Assembly: GCA_963623875.1 (NCBI GenBank)
Contig: CAVFNL010000008.1
Coordinates: forward strand, 1 to 64,000
DNA from: UBA3206 sp963623875
Lineage (GTDB): Bacteria > Bacillota_I > Bacilli_A > Acholeplasmatales > Anaeroplasmataceae
DNA length: 64,000 nt
Direction: 5' to 3'
In this document: positions 25,585 through 35,247 of the stretch, piece after piece
Position numbering within the stretch: position 1 is the first letter of the stretch
Layout: each line of letters begins with the position of its first letter
Notes under the pieces: model-generated
What the model was told of the DNA's origin: nothing
The model's input: the letters and a program-made list of their open reading frames with translations, nothing else
Database searches by the model: none
Translations under genes and position numbers: made by a program

Positions 25585-26847
25585 ATGTCAAGAGTTGTTG
25601 TTGTAGGATGTGGTGGTGTTGCGCAAGTCGCAGTTGCTAAATGTTGTCAGTTAGATGATGTGTTTACAGATATTTGTATTGCATCTAGAACTGTAGAAAA
25701 GTGTGAAAATTTAAGGGATAAATTACAACCCACCACAAAAAGTAATATTAGTGTGTATAAATTAGACGCAAATAATTATGATGAGGTAGTTAAACTTTTT
25801 GAAGAATTTAAACCAGAAGTTGTTCTTCATTGTGGTATGCCATATCATAATTTAGTTATTATGGATGCGTGTATTAAATGTAAGGTACATTATATTGATA
25901 CTGCAGCATACGAACCAGAGGATGTTAATAATCCTGAATTTAGAAAAGTATATGATAAAAGAGTAAAAGATAAAGGTTTTGAAGCTTATTTTGACTATGA
26001 TTCATATCAATGGAAATATAATCAAAAATTTAAAGAAGCAGGAATTATAGGTATTTTAGGATGCGGATTTGATCCTGGTGTTACACAAGCTTATGTTTCA
26101 TATGCAAAAAAGCATGAATTTGATAGAATTGATACAATAGATATTCTAGATTGTAATGGTGGAGATCATGGATATGCATTTGCGACAAATTTCAATCCTG
26201 AAATAAATTTACGTGAAGTTTCATCTAAAGCTGCATATTATGAGAATGGTAAGTGGATTACACTACCTGCAATGTCAGTTAAAAGAAAATATAACTTTGA
26301 TGGTGTAGGAAATAAGGATATGTATTTATTACATCATGAAGAAATAGAATCAATTGCTAAAAATTATCCTGAAGTTAAACGTATAAGATTTTATATGACA
26401 TTTGGGCAAAGTTATTTAACACATATGAAGTGTTTAGAAAACGTAGGAATGTTACGTACTGATGCGATTGATTATAATGGCCAAAAGATAGTGCCTATTC
26501 AATTCTTAAAAGCCCTTCTTCCAGATCCAGCGTCTCTTGGAGAAAGAACAAATGGTAAAACTAATATCGGATGTATTTTTACGGGAGTTAAAGATGGAAA
26601 GGAAAAGAAGTATTACATATATAATGTATGTGATCATCAAGAATCGTTTAAAGAGGTAGGATCTCAAGCAATTTCATATACAACAGGAGTTCCTGCAATG
26701 TGTGGAGCTTTAATGATTCTTAAAGGATTATGGAGTGAAAATGGTATTCATAATGTAGAAGAATTCAATCCAGATCCATTTATTGAAGCACTTGATAAAT
26801 ACGGATTACCAAAAAGTGAATCATATGATCCAAAGATGGTGGACTAA
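25585..26847 (+). CDS. carboxynorspermidine/carboxyspermidine synthase (saccharopine dehydrogenase family)
   Basis: A 420-aa NAD(P)-dependent dehydrogenase of the saccharopine dehydrogenase family. The Rossmann motif is VVVGCGGVAQVA at the N-terminus, followed by VVLHCGMPYHN, DTAAYEPED and GILGCGFDPGVTQAY. The last block and the gene order with nspC mark it as the carboxynorspermidine synthase type. That enzyme condenses aspartate semialdehyde with a diamine (putrescine or diaminopropane). AAGGAGG precedes ATG 25585; the frame is open upstream into the terminator hairpin. It is followed immediately by the decarboxylase gene. Confidence 0.9.
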   Translation: MSRVVVVGCGGVAQVAVAKCCQLDDVFTDICIASRTVEKCENLRDKLQPTTKSNISVYKLDANNYDEVVKLFEEFKPEVVLHCGMPYHNLVIMDACIKCKVHYIDTAAYEPEDVNNPEFRKVYDKRVKDKGFEAYFDYDSYQWKYNQKFKEAGIIGILGCGFDPGVTQAYVSYAKKHEFDRIDTIDILDCNGGDHGYAFATNFNPEINLREVSSKAAYYENGKWITLPAMSVKRKYNFDGVGNKDMYLLHHEEIESIAKNYPEVKRIRFYMTFGQSYLTHMKCLENVGMLRTDAIDYNGQKIVPIQFLKALLPDPASLGERTNGKTNIGCIFTGVKDGKEKKYYIYNVCDHQESFKEVGSQAISYTTGVPAMCGALMILKGLWSENGIHNVEEFNPDPFIEALDKYGLPKSESYDPKMVD

Positions 26848-28050
26848 ATGAAGGATTTAAGACCACCATTTAGAAGATTTAAAGATAAAAGACCAGAAGA
26901 AATGTTTGATGGTATTAAAACACCATTTTATGCTATTGACGAAAAGAATTTAATTGAAAATTTAAAAATTATAAAAGATGTACAACAAAAAAGTGGTTGT
27001 AAAATCCTTTTAGCTCTTAAATGTTTTTCAAATTATGATTTATTTAAAACTATGGAACCATATATTGCAGGTACTGAAGCATCAGGTCTTTTTGAAGCGA
27101 GACTTGGAAGAGAAGAAATGCCATCTAAAGAAGTCCATGTGTTTTCAGGAGCTTATAAAGAATCGGACATTGTAGAAATTTTAGAATATGCAGATCATAT
27201 AATTTTTAATTCAGTTAATCAACTAAAAAAGTTTGGGCCACTTGCAAAATCAAAAGGAAAAGAAGTAGGACTTAGAATAAATCCTGAATATTCAACACAA
27301 GAAGGCCATGCAATTTACGATCCTTGTGCACCTAAGTCTAGACTTGGTGTAACGATTTCTAGTTTTATAGAAAATATTGATGAAGAGACTTTTAAATTAT
27401 TATCAGGACTTCATTTCCATACACTTTGTCAACAAAATTCAGATGATTTAATGAAAACAATTAAAGTTGTGGATCTTAAATTTGGCTCATATTTAAAAAA
27501 ATTAAAATGGGTTAATTTTGGTGGAGGACATCATATTGTTCGCGAAGACTATGATATAGATCTTTTAATTGAATGCATCAATTATGCAAAAAATAATTGG
27601 GCTACAGATGTTTATTTAGAACCTGGTGAAGGAATTGTTCTTAATGCAGGATATCTTGTATCAAGTGTGCTTGATATATTTAAAAATAATAATGACCGTA
27701 TTATTATTGCGGATACATCAGCTGCTTGTCATATGCCTGATGTAATAGAAATGCCATACTTACCACCTTTATATGAGGCAGATTTAGAAGATTCTAAATA
27801 TGAATATAGAATAGGTGGGCCTACATGCTTATCTGGCGATGTAATAGGCGATTTTAAGTTTTCAAAAGAAATAAAAGAAACTGATATGCTAGTATTTGGA
27901 GATATGGCACTTTATACAACTGTTAAAAATAATACTTTTAATGGAATGCCGCTACCAGATATTTATATCCTTCATAGTGATGATTCGGTTGAAAAACTTA
28001 CAAATTTTGGATACCAAGATTTCAAATATAGATTGGGACGTAGCAAATAA
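26848..28050 (+). CDS. nspC: carboxynorspermidine decarboxylase
   Basis: A 400-aa PLP-dependent alanine-racemase-fold decarboxylase. The PLP lysine is Lys58 in LLALKCFSN. HFHTLCQQN, the glycine-rich FGGGHHI and EPGEGI are conserved with NspC/CANSDC enzymes, which convert carboxy(nor)spermidine to (nor)spermidine. The ATG immediately follows the upstream stop codon, so the two steps are co-translated. Together they form the aspartate-semialdehyde route to spermidine common in gut Bacillota; no S-adenosylmethionine-route genes (speD, speE) are seen. Confidence 0.93.
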   Translation: MKDLRPPFRRFKDKRPEEMFDGIKTPFYAIDEKNLIENLKIIKDVQQKSGCKILLALKCFSNYDLFKTMEPYIAGTEASGLFEARLGREEMPSKEVHVFSGAYKESDIVEILEYADHIIFNSVNQLKKFGPLAKSKGKEVGLRINPEYSTQEGHAIYDPCAPKSRLGVTISSFIENIDEETFKLLSGLHFHTLCQQNSDDLMKTIKVVDLKFGSYLKKLKWVNFGGGHHIVREDYDIDLLIECINYAKNNWATDVYLEPGEGIVLNAGYLVSSVLDIFKNNNDRIIIADTSAACHMPDVIEMPYLPPLYEADLEDSKYEYRIGGPTCLSGDVIGDFKFSKEIKETDMLVFGDMALYTTVKNNTFNGMPLPDIYILHSDDSVEKLTNFGYQDFKYRLGRSK

Positions 28051-28104
28051 ATATAGACAAATAATAAAAAATAGTGTACCATAAATGTATTGAGGTGTTT
28101 AGAC

Positions 28105-29370
28105 ATGGAAGAGAATTTTGAAAATGAAGATTATGTGAGTTTAGCTCAATTGATCAAGGTATCTATTGGATACAATTTGAAATCAAAAATCAGGTTTGCA
28201 ATATTTTTTGTTGTAGTTCTTATTACATTAGTTTTAGGACTAAAATTTGGATATAACAACGCAAAATACCAATATAGTGCATCATTTTATTATGATGTTA
28301 ATGGATTTGATGGCGAAACATATCTTGATGGTTCAACTTTTAATTATTCTTCACTTATATCATTAAATCAACTTACAAATGTAAAAGGAACTAATTCAAA
28401 TTATTCATCAATAGATGTTGATAAATTATATAAAGAAAATGGAATAAAAATAACATTCGATAGTAGTGAAAGTGCCGTATATAAATATACAATTATAGCA
28501 TCTAAAAAATATTTTAAATCAAAAAGTCAAGCAAAAGAATTTATACAAGCAATAATTAATTCACCTATTGAATATACAAATAGAGTGATTGAAAGTCTAA
28601 ATTATTCTGTTGTATTAGATAATGCAAAAGAAGCTAATACATATGAAAACGAGATTGCAATCTATGAATCACAAGTTGAATTTATTAAAACAAAGTATGA
28701 ATCCATTCAAGAAAAATATAAATCATATATTCTATCATCAGGATTATCATTAACTGATGTTATTACTAAAGCAAGCTTAACTATTGAAAATTTAAATATT
28801 GACACATTAGAAACTGAAGTTTTAACAGCATATTATGTTAAAAATTTTGATAAGAATAAATCTAATTATGAAATCATGAAAAGTGGTCTTGAAAATGATT
28901 TAGAGCTTATTGAAAATAAGATTAAGTCGCTTCAAGCTGAAATTGATAGACAACCAAACTCTTCAACACTTAATGGATTAAATGATCAACTTGGTGCTCT
29001 ATTAGTAGAAAGAGAAGATGTTTCTAACCAAATAACTAAACTTGAAAGGTTTATATCAATCGGTAATGTTGATACAACATCATTTGATAATAAATTATCT
29101 AATGTTAATGATGTATTAAAAACATTATCTAATAATTTGGCAGATATTGAAAAAGAATTATATCAAAAAAATCAAGATGTTTATTACAAAACTTCAAAAG
29201 AAGTATCTATTGTAGGTGGATTCTCAACAATAATGGTTGTTTTAATTTCTGCTATTGGTGCATTGGTGGTTGCGGTTTGCCAAAACCTTGCGATTGATCA
29301 TAAACAATTGGTTACAAAAAAAGAATCTAGAAAAGATACAATTGATCCAAATAATGAAAACAAAGAATAA
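28105..29370 (+). CDS. Wzz-like two-TM extracytoplasmic coiled-coil protein
   Basis: A 421-aa protein. An N-terminal membrane helix (about residues 29-48, FAIFFVVVLITLVLGLKFGY) and a C-terminal one (about 375-398, GGFSTIMVVLISAIGALVVA) flank a roughly 320-residue outside domain. The second half of that domain is a heptad-like coiled coil. This is the topology of polysaccharide co-polymerases (Wzz/CapA-type), but no polysaccharide genes or kinase are adjacent, so the role is open. The ATG at 28105 has GAGGTG upstream. The gene ends inside a terminator that leads into glpK. Confidence 0.6.
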   Translation: MEENFENEDYVSLAQLIKVSIGYNLKSKIRFAIFFVVVLITLVLGLKFGYNNAKYQYSASFYYDVNGFDGETYLDGSTFNYSSLISLNQLTNVKGTNSNYSSIDVDKLYKENGIKITFDSSESAVYKYTIIASKKYFKSKSQAKEFIQAIINSPIEYTNRVIESLNYSVVLDNAKEANTYENEIAIYESQVEFIKTKYESIQEKYKSYILSSGLSLTDVITKASLTIENLNIDTLETEVLTAYYVKNFDKNKSNYEIMKSGLENDLELIENKIKSLQAEIDRQPNSSTLNGLNDQLGALLVEREDVSNQITKLERFISIGNVDTTSFDNKLSNVNDVLKTLSNNLADIEKELYQKNQDVYYKTSKEVSIVGGFSTIMVVLISAIGALVVAVCQNLAIDHKQLVTKKESRKDTIDPNNENKE

Positions 29371-29397
29371 CATAGTCAATTGACTATGTTTTTTTTG
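29370..29397 (+). terminator. terminator abutting the glpK ribosome-binding site
   Basis: CATAGTCAA (29371-29379) pairs with TTGACTATG (29380-29388), continuous with the flanking A/T pairs, followed by eight T. The T-run touches the glpK SD (GAGGTG, from 29397). No promoter fits between, so glpK expression needs read-through or antitermination. Confidence 0.85.
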
Positions 29398-29407
29398 AGG
29401 TGATAAC

Positions 29408-30883
29408 ATGAAGGAATATATTTTAACAATTGATCAAGGAACTACATCAACAAGAGCTATTGTTTTTAATAGATCGGGTGTATTAGTTTATAAATATCAA
29501 ATGGAATTTACACAAATTAGAATAAAACCTGGCTTTGTTGAACATAACGCAAATGAAATATATGAAACAGTCTTAGAATGCATAAAAAATGTCATTAATG
29601 GTTCAGGTATAGATGTATCTAAAATTGATTCTATTGCGATTACAAATCAAAGAGAAACGACAGTTATGTTTGATAAATCAGGTAACCCTTTGGCAAATGC
29701 TATTGTTTGGCAATCAAGACAAAGTGATTATATTGCAAAAAGGTATATAGATTTAGGATATGAAGACTTAATTTTTAAGAAAACAGGATTAAAAATTAAT
29801 TCATACTTTAGTGCGACTAAAATAAGGTATTTACTTGAAAACAACAAAAATGTATTAGAACACTATAATAATGGGGATTGCCTTTTTGGGACTATTGATA
29901 CGTTTTTATTATATAAACTTTCCTGTGGGAAGTCATTTTATACTGACGCAACAAACGCCTCAAGAACAATGCTATATAATATAAATACGCTAGAATGGGA
30001 TAATGAATTACTTGAAATTTTTGATGTAAAAAAAGAAATACTTCCAAAAGTATTATCTAATAATAGTTTGTTTGGATATTTTAATTATATGGGATATGAA
30101 ATACCTATATGTTCTCTTATTGGTGACCAACAAGCGTCATTATTTGGACATACAGCATTTTCTAAAGGTGATATTAAAAATACATATGGAACAGGTTGCT
30201 TTATGCTTATGAATATTGGAGATAAGCCTGTTTTTTCTAGAAAAGGATTACTTACAACTATTGCATACATGATAGATGGCAAGCCTACTTATGCCCTAGA
30301 GGGTTCAGTATTTGTGGCAGGTGCCGCAATTACTTGGTTAAGAGATGGTTTAAAAATCATCTCTTCAAGTAAAGAAACAGAAAATAGGGCAAAAATGGCA
30401 AATGATGATGATTTAATTATTGTTCCTGCATTTCAAGGGTTAGGGACCCCTTATTGGGACACAGAATGTCGTGGCGCAATGTTTGGAATGACTTTTAACA
30501 CTACTCAAGAATCAATAATTAAGGCCACGCTTGAAGCTATTTGTTATCAATCGCTTGATTTACTAGAAGTAATGAAACAAGAAATAAATCATTATGATAT
30601 TTCATTATCAGTTGATGGAGGAGCTTCAGCAAATGATTATTTGTTACAGTTTCAATCAGATGTGATGCAATCAATTATAAAGAGACCACGACAAATCGAA
30701 ACTACTGCGATTGGTGCTTGTTATATTGCAGGACTTTATACAAAATTCTTTAAAGATTTTTCTTATCTTAAAAAAATTTGTGAAATCGATAAATACTTTT
30801 ATCCGATTATTGATAAGGATGAATCTAAAAAATTGTATAATAGATGGCTTAAGGCTATAGAATGTTGTAGGATGTATAAATGA
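29408..30883 (+). CDS. glpK: glycerol kinase
   Basis: A 491-aa FGGY-family kinase phosphorylating glycerol to sn-glycerol-3-phosphate. The N-terminal phosphate loop is DQGTTSTRAI, followed by TNQRETT and WQSRQ, and later GCFMLMN and the SVDGGASAN ATP-binding block. The Gram-positive HPr phosphorylation region is kept: GHTAFSKGDIKNTYGTG with His248. Activity is therefore probably raised by PTS phosphorylation when glucose is scarce. GAGGTGAT precedes ATG 29408. No glpF or glpD is adjacent. The stop is TGA. Position right after a terminator suggests antitermination control. Confidence 0.95.
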   Translation: MKEYILTIDQGTTSTRAIVFNRSGVLVYKYQMEFTQIRIKPGFVEHNANEIYETVLECIKNVINGSGIDVSKIDSIAITNQRETTVMFDKSGNPLANAIVWQSRQSDYIAKRYIDLGYEDLIFKKTGLKINSYFSATKIRYLLENNKNVLEHYNNGDCLFGTIDTFLLYKLSCGKSFYTDATNASRTMLYNINTLEWDNELLEIFDVKKEILPKVLSNNSLFGYFNYMGYEIPICSLIGDQQASLFGHTAFSKGDIKNTYGTGCFMLMNIGDKPVFSRKGLLTTIAYMIDGKPTYALEGSVFVAGAAITWLRDGLKIISSSKETENRAKMANDDDLIIVPAFQGLGTPYWDTECRGAMFGMTFNTTQESIIKATLEAICYQSLDLLEVMKQEINHYDISLSVDGGASANDYLLQFQSDVMQSIIKRPRQIETTAIGACYIAGLYTKFFKDFSYLKKICEIDKYFYPIIDKDESKKLYNRWLKAIECCRMYK

Positions 30884-30951
30884 GTTATTGTTGACTAGAT
30901 ATTAAAAAAAATATGTAGTATAATTAAAACAAAAAATAAGGATGTAATAAT

Positions 30952-32628
30952 ATGAATATTGAACAAAAATATAAATTATGGTGTGATAATGTTAAAGATT
31001 CTGATTTAAAAAAAGAACTTACAAACATGAACAAAGACCAAATAGAAGATGCATTTTATAAAGATTTAGAATTCGGTACTGGTGGACTTAGAGGAGTTAT
31101 TGGTGTTGGTACAAATAGAATGAACATTTATACCGTAAGAAAAGTAAGCGAAGGAATTTCTAAATATATTCTTAATAATTTTAAAAAAAATGAAAGAATT
31201 GTTGCAATTTCTTACGATTCAAGAATAAATTCAGATTTGTTTGCCAAAACTGCAGCGGAAGTTTATGCGGCACATGGTATTAAGGTTTATATTTATCCAA
31301 CACTATCGCCTGTTCCAACTCTTTCTTTTGCGACAAGATATCTAAAAGCCGCAGTAGGTGTAATGATTACTGCATCTCATAACCCTAAGGAATATAACGG
31401 ATATAAGGTATATGGGGAAGATGGATGCCAATTTACAACTAAGAGTGCAGATGAAACGCTAGAATATATAAATTCAATTGATATATTTAAAGATATACAA
31501 ATGATTTCATTTGATGATGGATTTAAGAAAAATCTAATCTCTTATATAACACCTGAGGTGATTAGTGCATTTATTGAAAATGTAAAAAATGAATCACTTA
31601 TAAAAAATCTTGATATAGATAAAGATGTGTCAATTGTATATTCACCTCTTAATGGTACTGGTCTTGCATGTGTTACAAGAGCATTAAAGGAAATGGGATA
31701 TACAAATATAAAAGTTGTTGAAGAACAACAATTCCCTAATGGATATTTCCATACATGCCCATATCCAAATCCAGAAATAAAAGAAGCTATGGCACTTGGT
31801 ATGGAATATGCAAAGAAATATAATGCTGATTTATTACTTGCGACAGACCCTGATTGTGATAGAGTAGGAATTGCTGTAAAAGATAAAGATGATTATAGAT
31901 TGTTTAGCGGAAATGAAACAGGAGTATTATTATTCAATTATATTTGTGAAAGAAGAATTGCACTAAATAATATGCCAAAAGATCCTGTTTTAGTTAAAAC
32001 TATTGTCACAACTGATATGGCAGAAAGAGTGGCTTTATCATATGGTGTAAAATGTTTAAATGTTTTAACAGGATTTAAATACATAGGTGAACAAATAGGT
32101 CTTCTTGAAAAAGAAAACAAAGTAGATAGTTATATATTTGGTTTTGAAGAATCATATGGATACCTATCAGGTACTTATGTAAGAGATAAGGACGCAGTAA
32201 ATGCTTCAGTATTAATTTGCGAAATGTTTGCATATTATAAATTTCAAGGAATTAGTCTTATTGATAAATTAAATGAATTATATAATAAATATGGTTATAC
32301 ATATAATACACTTTATTCATTTAAATTCGATGGGTCAAAAGGATTTATGAAGATGCAAGATTTGATGAATAAATTTAGAGAAGGGCTAGATTTGGTATGT
32401 GGAATTAAGGTTCTAAAAACATTAGATTATCAAAATGGACTAGAGGGGCTACCTAAATCTAATGTTATTAAGTTCTATTTGGATGGAAATATTTCTATTG
32501 TTGTAAGACCTTCAGGTACTGAACCTAAACTTAAGGCATATATTTCTGTTACATCAACAGATTTAGTAAGTGCAAAAGAAATTGAACAAAACATTTATAA
32601 TTATTTATTCAATGTAATAAATAATTAA
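30952..32628 (+). CDS. phosphoglucomutase/phosphomannomutase family
   Basis: A 558-aa alpha-D-phosphohexomutase of the long Gram-positive PgcA type. The catalytic serine is Ser142 in TASHNPKEYNGYK, the metal loop is DPDCDRVG, and the sugar-binding loop is FEESYGYL. The phosphate-binding loop at the C-terminus is RPSGTEPKLKAY. It interconverts glucose-1-P and glucose-6-P (or the mannose forms), linking glycolysis with polysaccharide and glycolipid precursors. TATAAT at 30919-30924 is the likely -10; the TTGACT at 30891 is too far away to pair with it. AAGGATG lies before the ATG. Confidence 0.93.
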   Translation: MNIEQKYKLWCDNVKDSDLKKELTNMNKDQIEDAFYKDLEFGTGGLRGVIGVGTNRMNIYTVRKVSEGISKYILNNFKKNERIVAISYDSRINSDLFAKTAAEVYAAHGIKVYIYPTLSPVPTLSFATRYLKAAVGVMITASHNPKEYNGYKVYGEDGCQFTTKSADETLEYINSIDIFKDIQMISFDDGFKKNLISYITPEVISAFIENVKNESLIKNLDIDKDVSIVYSPLNGTGLACVTRALKEMGYTNIKVVEEQQFPNGYFHTCPYPNPEIKEAMALGMEYAKKYNADLLLATDPDCDRVGIAVKDKDDYRLFSGNETGVLLFNYICERRIALNNMPKDPVLVKTIVTTDMAERVALSYGVKCLNVLTGFKYIGEQIGLLEKENKVDSYIFGFEESYGYLSGTYVRDKDAVNASVLICEMFAYYKFQGISLIDKLNELYNKYGYTYNTLYSFKFDGSKGFMKMQDLMNKFREGLDLVCGIKVLKTLDYQNGLEGLPKSNVIKFYLDGNISIVVRPSGTEPKLKAYISVTSTDLVSAKEIEQNIYNYLFNVINN

Positions 32629-32648
32629 TATATATGAGGTGGAAGAAT

Positions 32649-33956
32649 ATGGATTTTGATTCAACAACTCTATTAAACGCATTCACATTAAATTATTTAA
32701 ATGTATATATTGTTGATATAAAAAATAATGAAGGTAAAATTGTAAAACTAGATGGTTATAAGACAATTGGTATGCCTGATTCAAATAGTAGTTTTAATTA
32801 TACTTTGATGCTTGAAAAATATGCAAACTCCCGTGTTTATTATGAAGATAAAGAAATGTTTTTAACACAACTATCTATCGATAATATATATGAAAAATTA
32901 GATAAAGAGATGCAGTATGAATTTTCATATAAAACATTTTATAATGATAGTATTCATTATTATATGGCACATTATATAAGAATTTCTAGAACTAAAGATT
33001 CTATTATTGCAGTTTGTGGATTTAGAAATATAGATTCTTTAATAAATAAAGAAAATATAAAACTTAAAGAAGGTCTATACAAAGGCTATATAGCAATATC
33101 AAATATATATCATACTCTATATAGAATTGATGTCTTAAATAATACATTTTCCATTGTTAAAACATCTGACTCTATAAGAAAAGTTACACCAGCAAATGTT
33201 AAAGAATTTGATATATATGTTGATTCAATAACTAAATATTTAATAGATGATTGTTATAAAGAAGAAGTAAAAAAATTTACTGATGTAAAAACTATGGCTG
33301 AAAGACTAGAAGGAAAAGAATATATAGATATGGAATTTAGAACTAAGTCTAGAGGTTGGTGTAGAGGCTTAATTGTTCGAGAAGAAAATCTTTCTAATGG
33401 AAATCCTCGTTATGTGATTTGGGCAACTGAATTAATTGAAGATGAACGTCAAAGAGAAGAAAATTTACAACGAATTGCTCAATATGATCAATTAACTGGA
33501 ATTTTAAATAGAGGATTTGGTGAAAAGAATGTTACTGAATGCCTTGAAAAGTATAAGAGTGGTATGTTTGTAATAGTTGACTGTGATCACTTTAAATCGA
33601 TTAATGATACATATGGTCATCTTGTGGGTGATAAAGTTATTAAAGCAATCGCAAATGTTTTAAAAGATAGCGCAAAGAAAGATGATATTGTATTTAGACT
33701 TGGTGGAGATGAATTCGCAATATATTCTCCTGCAATAAATACAAAAGAAGAAGCCATAATATTACAAAATGATATTATTAATAATTTAAATAATATTAAT
33801 GTTGAAGAAATTAATGATACAAAATTATATTTAAGTTTTGGCGCAACTTTTTATAAAAATGATGATACTAAAAATTTTTCAAATTTATATAAACGAGCAG
33901 ATTCTGCAATGTATAAGAGTAAGAAAGTTGAAGGTTTCCAAATTAATTTTGAATAA
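32649..33956 (+). CDS. GGDEF-domain diguanylate cyclase
   Basis: A 435-aa cytosolic protein. The first 260 residues are a long, weakly conserved input region, possibly two PAS-like modules. A GGDEF domain follows with LTGILNR, VDCDHFKSINDTYGH and intact FRLGGDEFAI. The sensor resembles that of many gut Bacillota GGDEF proteins without a named ligand. It is the second cyclase in the window; no EAL, HD-GYP or PilZ partner is seen. ATG 32649 follows GAGGTGG by 6 nt; an earlier ATG at 32634 lies over that SD. A terminator closes it. Confidence 0.88.
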   Translation: MDFDSTTLLNAFTLNYLNVYIVDIKNNEGKIVKLDGYKTIGMPDSNSSFNYTLMLEKYANSRVYYEDKEMFLTQLSIDNIYEKLDKEMQYEFSYKTFYNDSIHYYMAHYIRISRTKDSIIAVCGFRNIDSLINKENIKLKEGLYKGYIAISNIYHTLYRIDVLNNTFSIVKTSDSIRKVTPANVKEFDIYVDSITKYLIDDCYKEEVKKFTDVKTMAERLEGKEYIDMEFRTKSRGWCRGLIVREENLSNGNPRYVIWATELIEDERQREENLQRIAQYDQLTGILNRGFGEKNVTECLEKYKSGMFVIVDCDHFKSINDTYGHLVGDKVIKAIANVLKDSAKKDDIVFRLGGDEFAIYSPAINTKEEAIILQNDIINNLNNINVEEINDTKLYLSFGATFYKNDDTKNFSNLYKRADSAMYKSKKVEGFQINFE

Positions 33957-33963
33957 TATTTAT

Positions 33964-33993
33964 AAACTGATTGAATTTCAATCAGTTTTTTTT
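33964..33993 (+). terminator. terminator after the second GGDEF gene
   Basis: AAACTGATTGA (33964-33974) pairs with TCAATCAGTTT (33978-33988), then a T-run. Confidence 0.9.
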
Positions 33994-34010
33994 ATAAATC
34001 AATTTTAATA

Positions 34011-34038
34011 TTGACATATATGTAAAAACGTATAAAAT
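34011..34038 (+). promoter_or_regulatory. promoter of the peptidase-PatB operon
   Basis: TTGACA (34011-34016), 16 nt, TAAAAT (34033-34038). Within it TATATGT-AAAA-ACGTATA is an imperfect inverted repeat that could be an operator. Confidence 0.6.
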
Positions 34039-34098
34039 ATATTGTATATTCCTACTATCTCACTAGGAATAGTGATATTAAAAGAAAAGAGTGATAAA

Positions 34099-35247
34099 AT
34101 GCCTATTAATAAAGATAGAATTATTGAAGAATTTAAAATATTATCTCTATTTGATAGTGAAACTTACCATGAAAAAAATATAACATCATATCTTATAAAA
34201 AAACTTGAAGGGTTAGGGCTTGATGTTAAATGTTTTGATGAAAGTAAAAAACTAGAAAAATATAGCAAATCTTCTGATTTAGGTAAAAATATTATTGCGA
34301 CTCTTAAAGGTAATACAGATGGTAGTGTTTTATTTCTAGCACATCAAGATACAGTATCCCCAGGAATTTCTAAAAAAGTAATAATTGATGGTGATGTAAT
34401 AAAATCGGATGGTAATACGGTGCTTGGGGCAGATGATATATCAGGGATTGTTGAAATTATAGAAGCGCTAGAAGTAATTATAGAAGATAATATTCCTCAT
34501 AAGACAATAGAAGTGTTCTTTCCTATTTGTGAAGAGTCCTACGCAAAAGGGTCTAGAGTGTTTGACTATAATAATATTAAATCAAAAGTTGCGTATGTTT
34601 TCGATTTAGCCGGGCCTATAGGCACTGCGGCTATAGAAGCTCCACTTATTGCATCTTTTGGTATTAAAGTGATTGGTAAAAGTGCTCATAGTGGATTTAA
34701 TCCTGAAGCAGGAGTAGACGCAATTAAAATTGCAGCTAACGCAATATCTAAAATTAAGTTAGGGCGCATAAATAAAAATACAACACTAAATTTTGGAGTT
34801 ATAAATGGTGGGGTTTTATCTAATATAGTTCCAGATTTAGTAAATATTAAGGGAGAAATTAGAACGCTAGATGAAGAAGATGCAAGAAAAACACTTTTAG
34901 AAATTCAAAATATATTTGAAAGTGAAGCTTGTAAACTAAATGGGAAAATAGAATTTTTTAAAGAAATTGAATTTCATTCATACAAAATCCAAATGGATGA
35001 AGAGGTTATAAAAAACTATATCAATGCTTGTAATAAATTAAACATAGAACATAAATTTATAACAACTTTTGGAGGGTCAGATAATAATAATCTTACATCT
35101 TTTGGAATAAGAGGAATAGTTATTGCGTCAGGTTATGACAATCCTCACACTAAAAATGAAACTTCAAGTATATCAAGTCTATTAAGTGCAACAAATATTG
35201 CAATAGAGCTTGCAAGAGGTGATTTAAATGAGAACAAAAAGGGTTAA
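34099..35247 (+). CDS. M20-family peptidase (PepT-like)
   Basis: A 382-aa zinc peptidase of the M20 tripeptidase-T-like group. Metal ligands lie in FLAHQDTV (HxD), GADDISG and CEESYAKG (the Glu pair), and near the C-terminus in NPHTKNETSS. The dimerisation domain begins at HSGFNPEAG. It should release N-terminal residues from small peptides in the cytosol. The start is assigned to ATG 34099 (GAGTGAT upstream), because earlier Met codons lie close to the promoter. The 3' end overlaps the acetyltransferase start by 20 nt. It heads a six-gene operon. Confidence 0.85.
   Translation: MPINKDRIIEEFKILSLFDSETYHEKNITSYLIKKLEGLGLDVKCFDESKKLEKYSKSSDLGKNIIATLKGNTDGSVLFLAHQDTVSPGISKKVIIDGDVIKSDGNTVLGADDISGIVEIIEALEVIIEDNIPHKTIEVFFPICEESYAKGSRVFDYNNIKSKVAYVFDLAGPIGTAAIEAPLIASFGIKVIGKSAHSGFNPEAGVDAIKIAANAISKIKLGRINKNTTLNFGVINGGVLSNIVPDLVNIKGEIRTLDEEDARKTLLEIQNIFESEACKLNGKIEFFKEIEFHSYKIQMDEEVIKNYINACNKLNIEHKFITTFGGSDNNNLTSFGIRGIVIASGYDNPHTKNETSSISSLLSATNIAIELARGDLNENKKG

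Noticed and set aside
27896..28084. 62-aa + strand frame at the end of nspC
   Set aside because: It lies out of frame inside nspC, has no SD and is a shadow.
30891..30924. TTGACT plus TATAAT as the promoter of the phosphosugar mutase gene
   Set aside because: The spacer is 22 nt, too long for a normal promoter. Only the -10 is credible.
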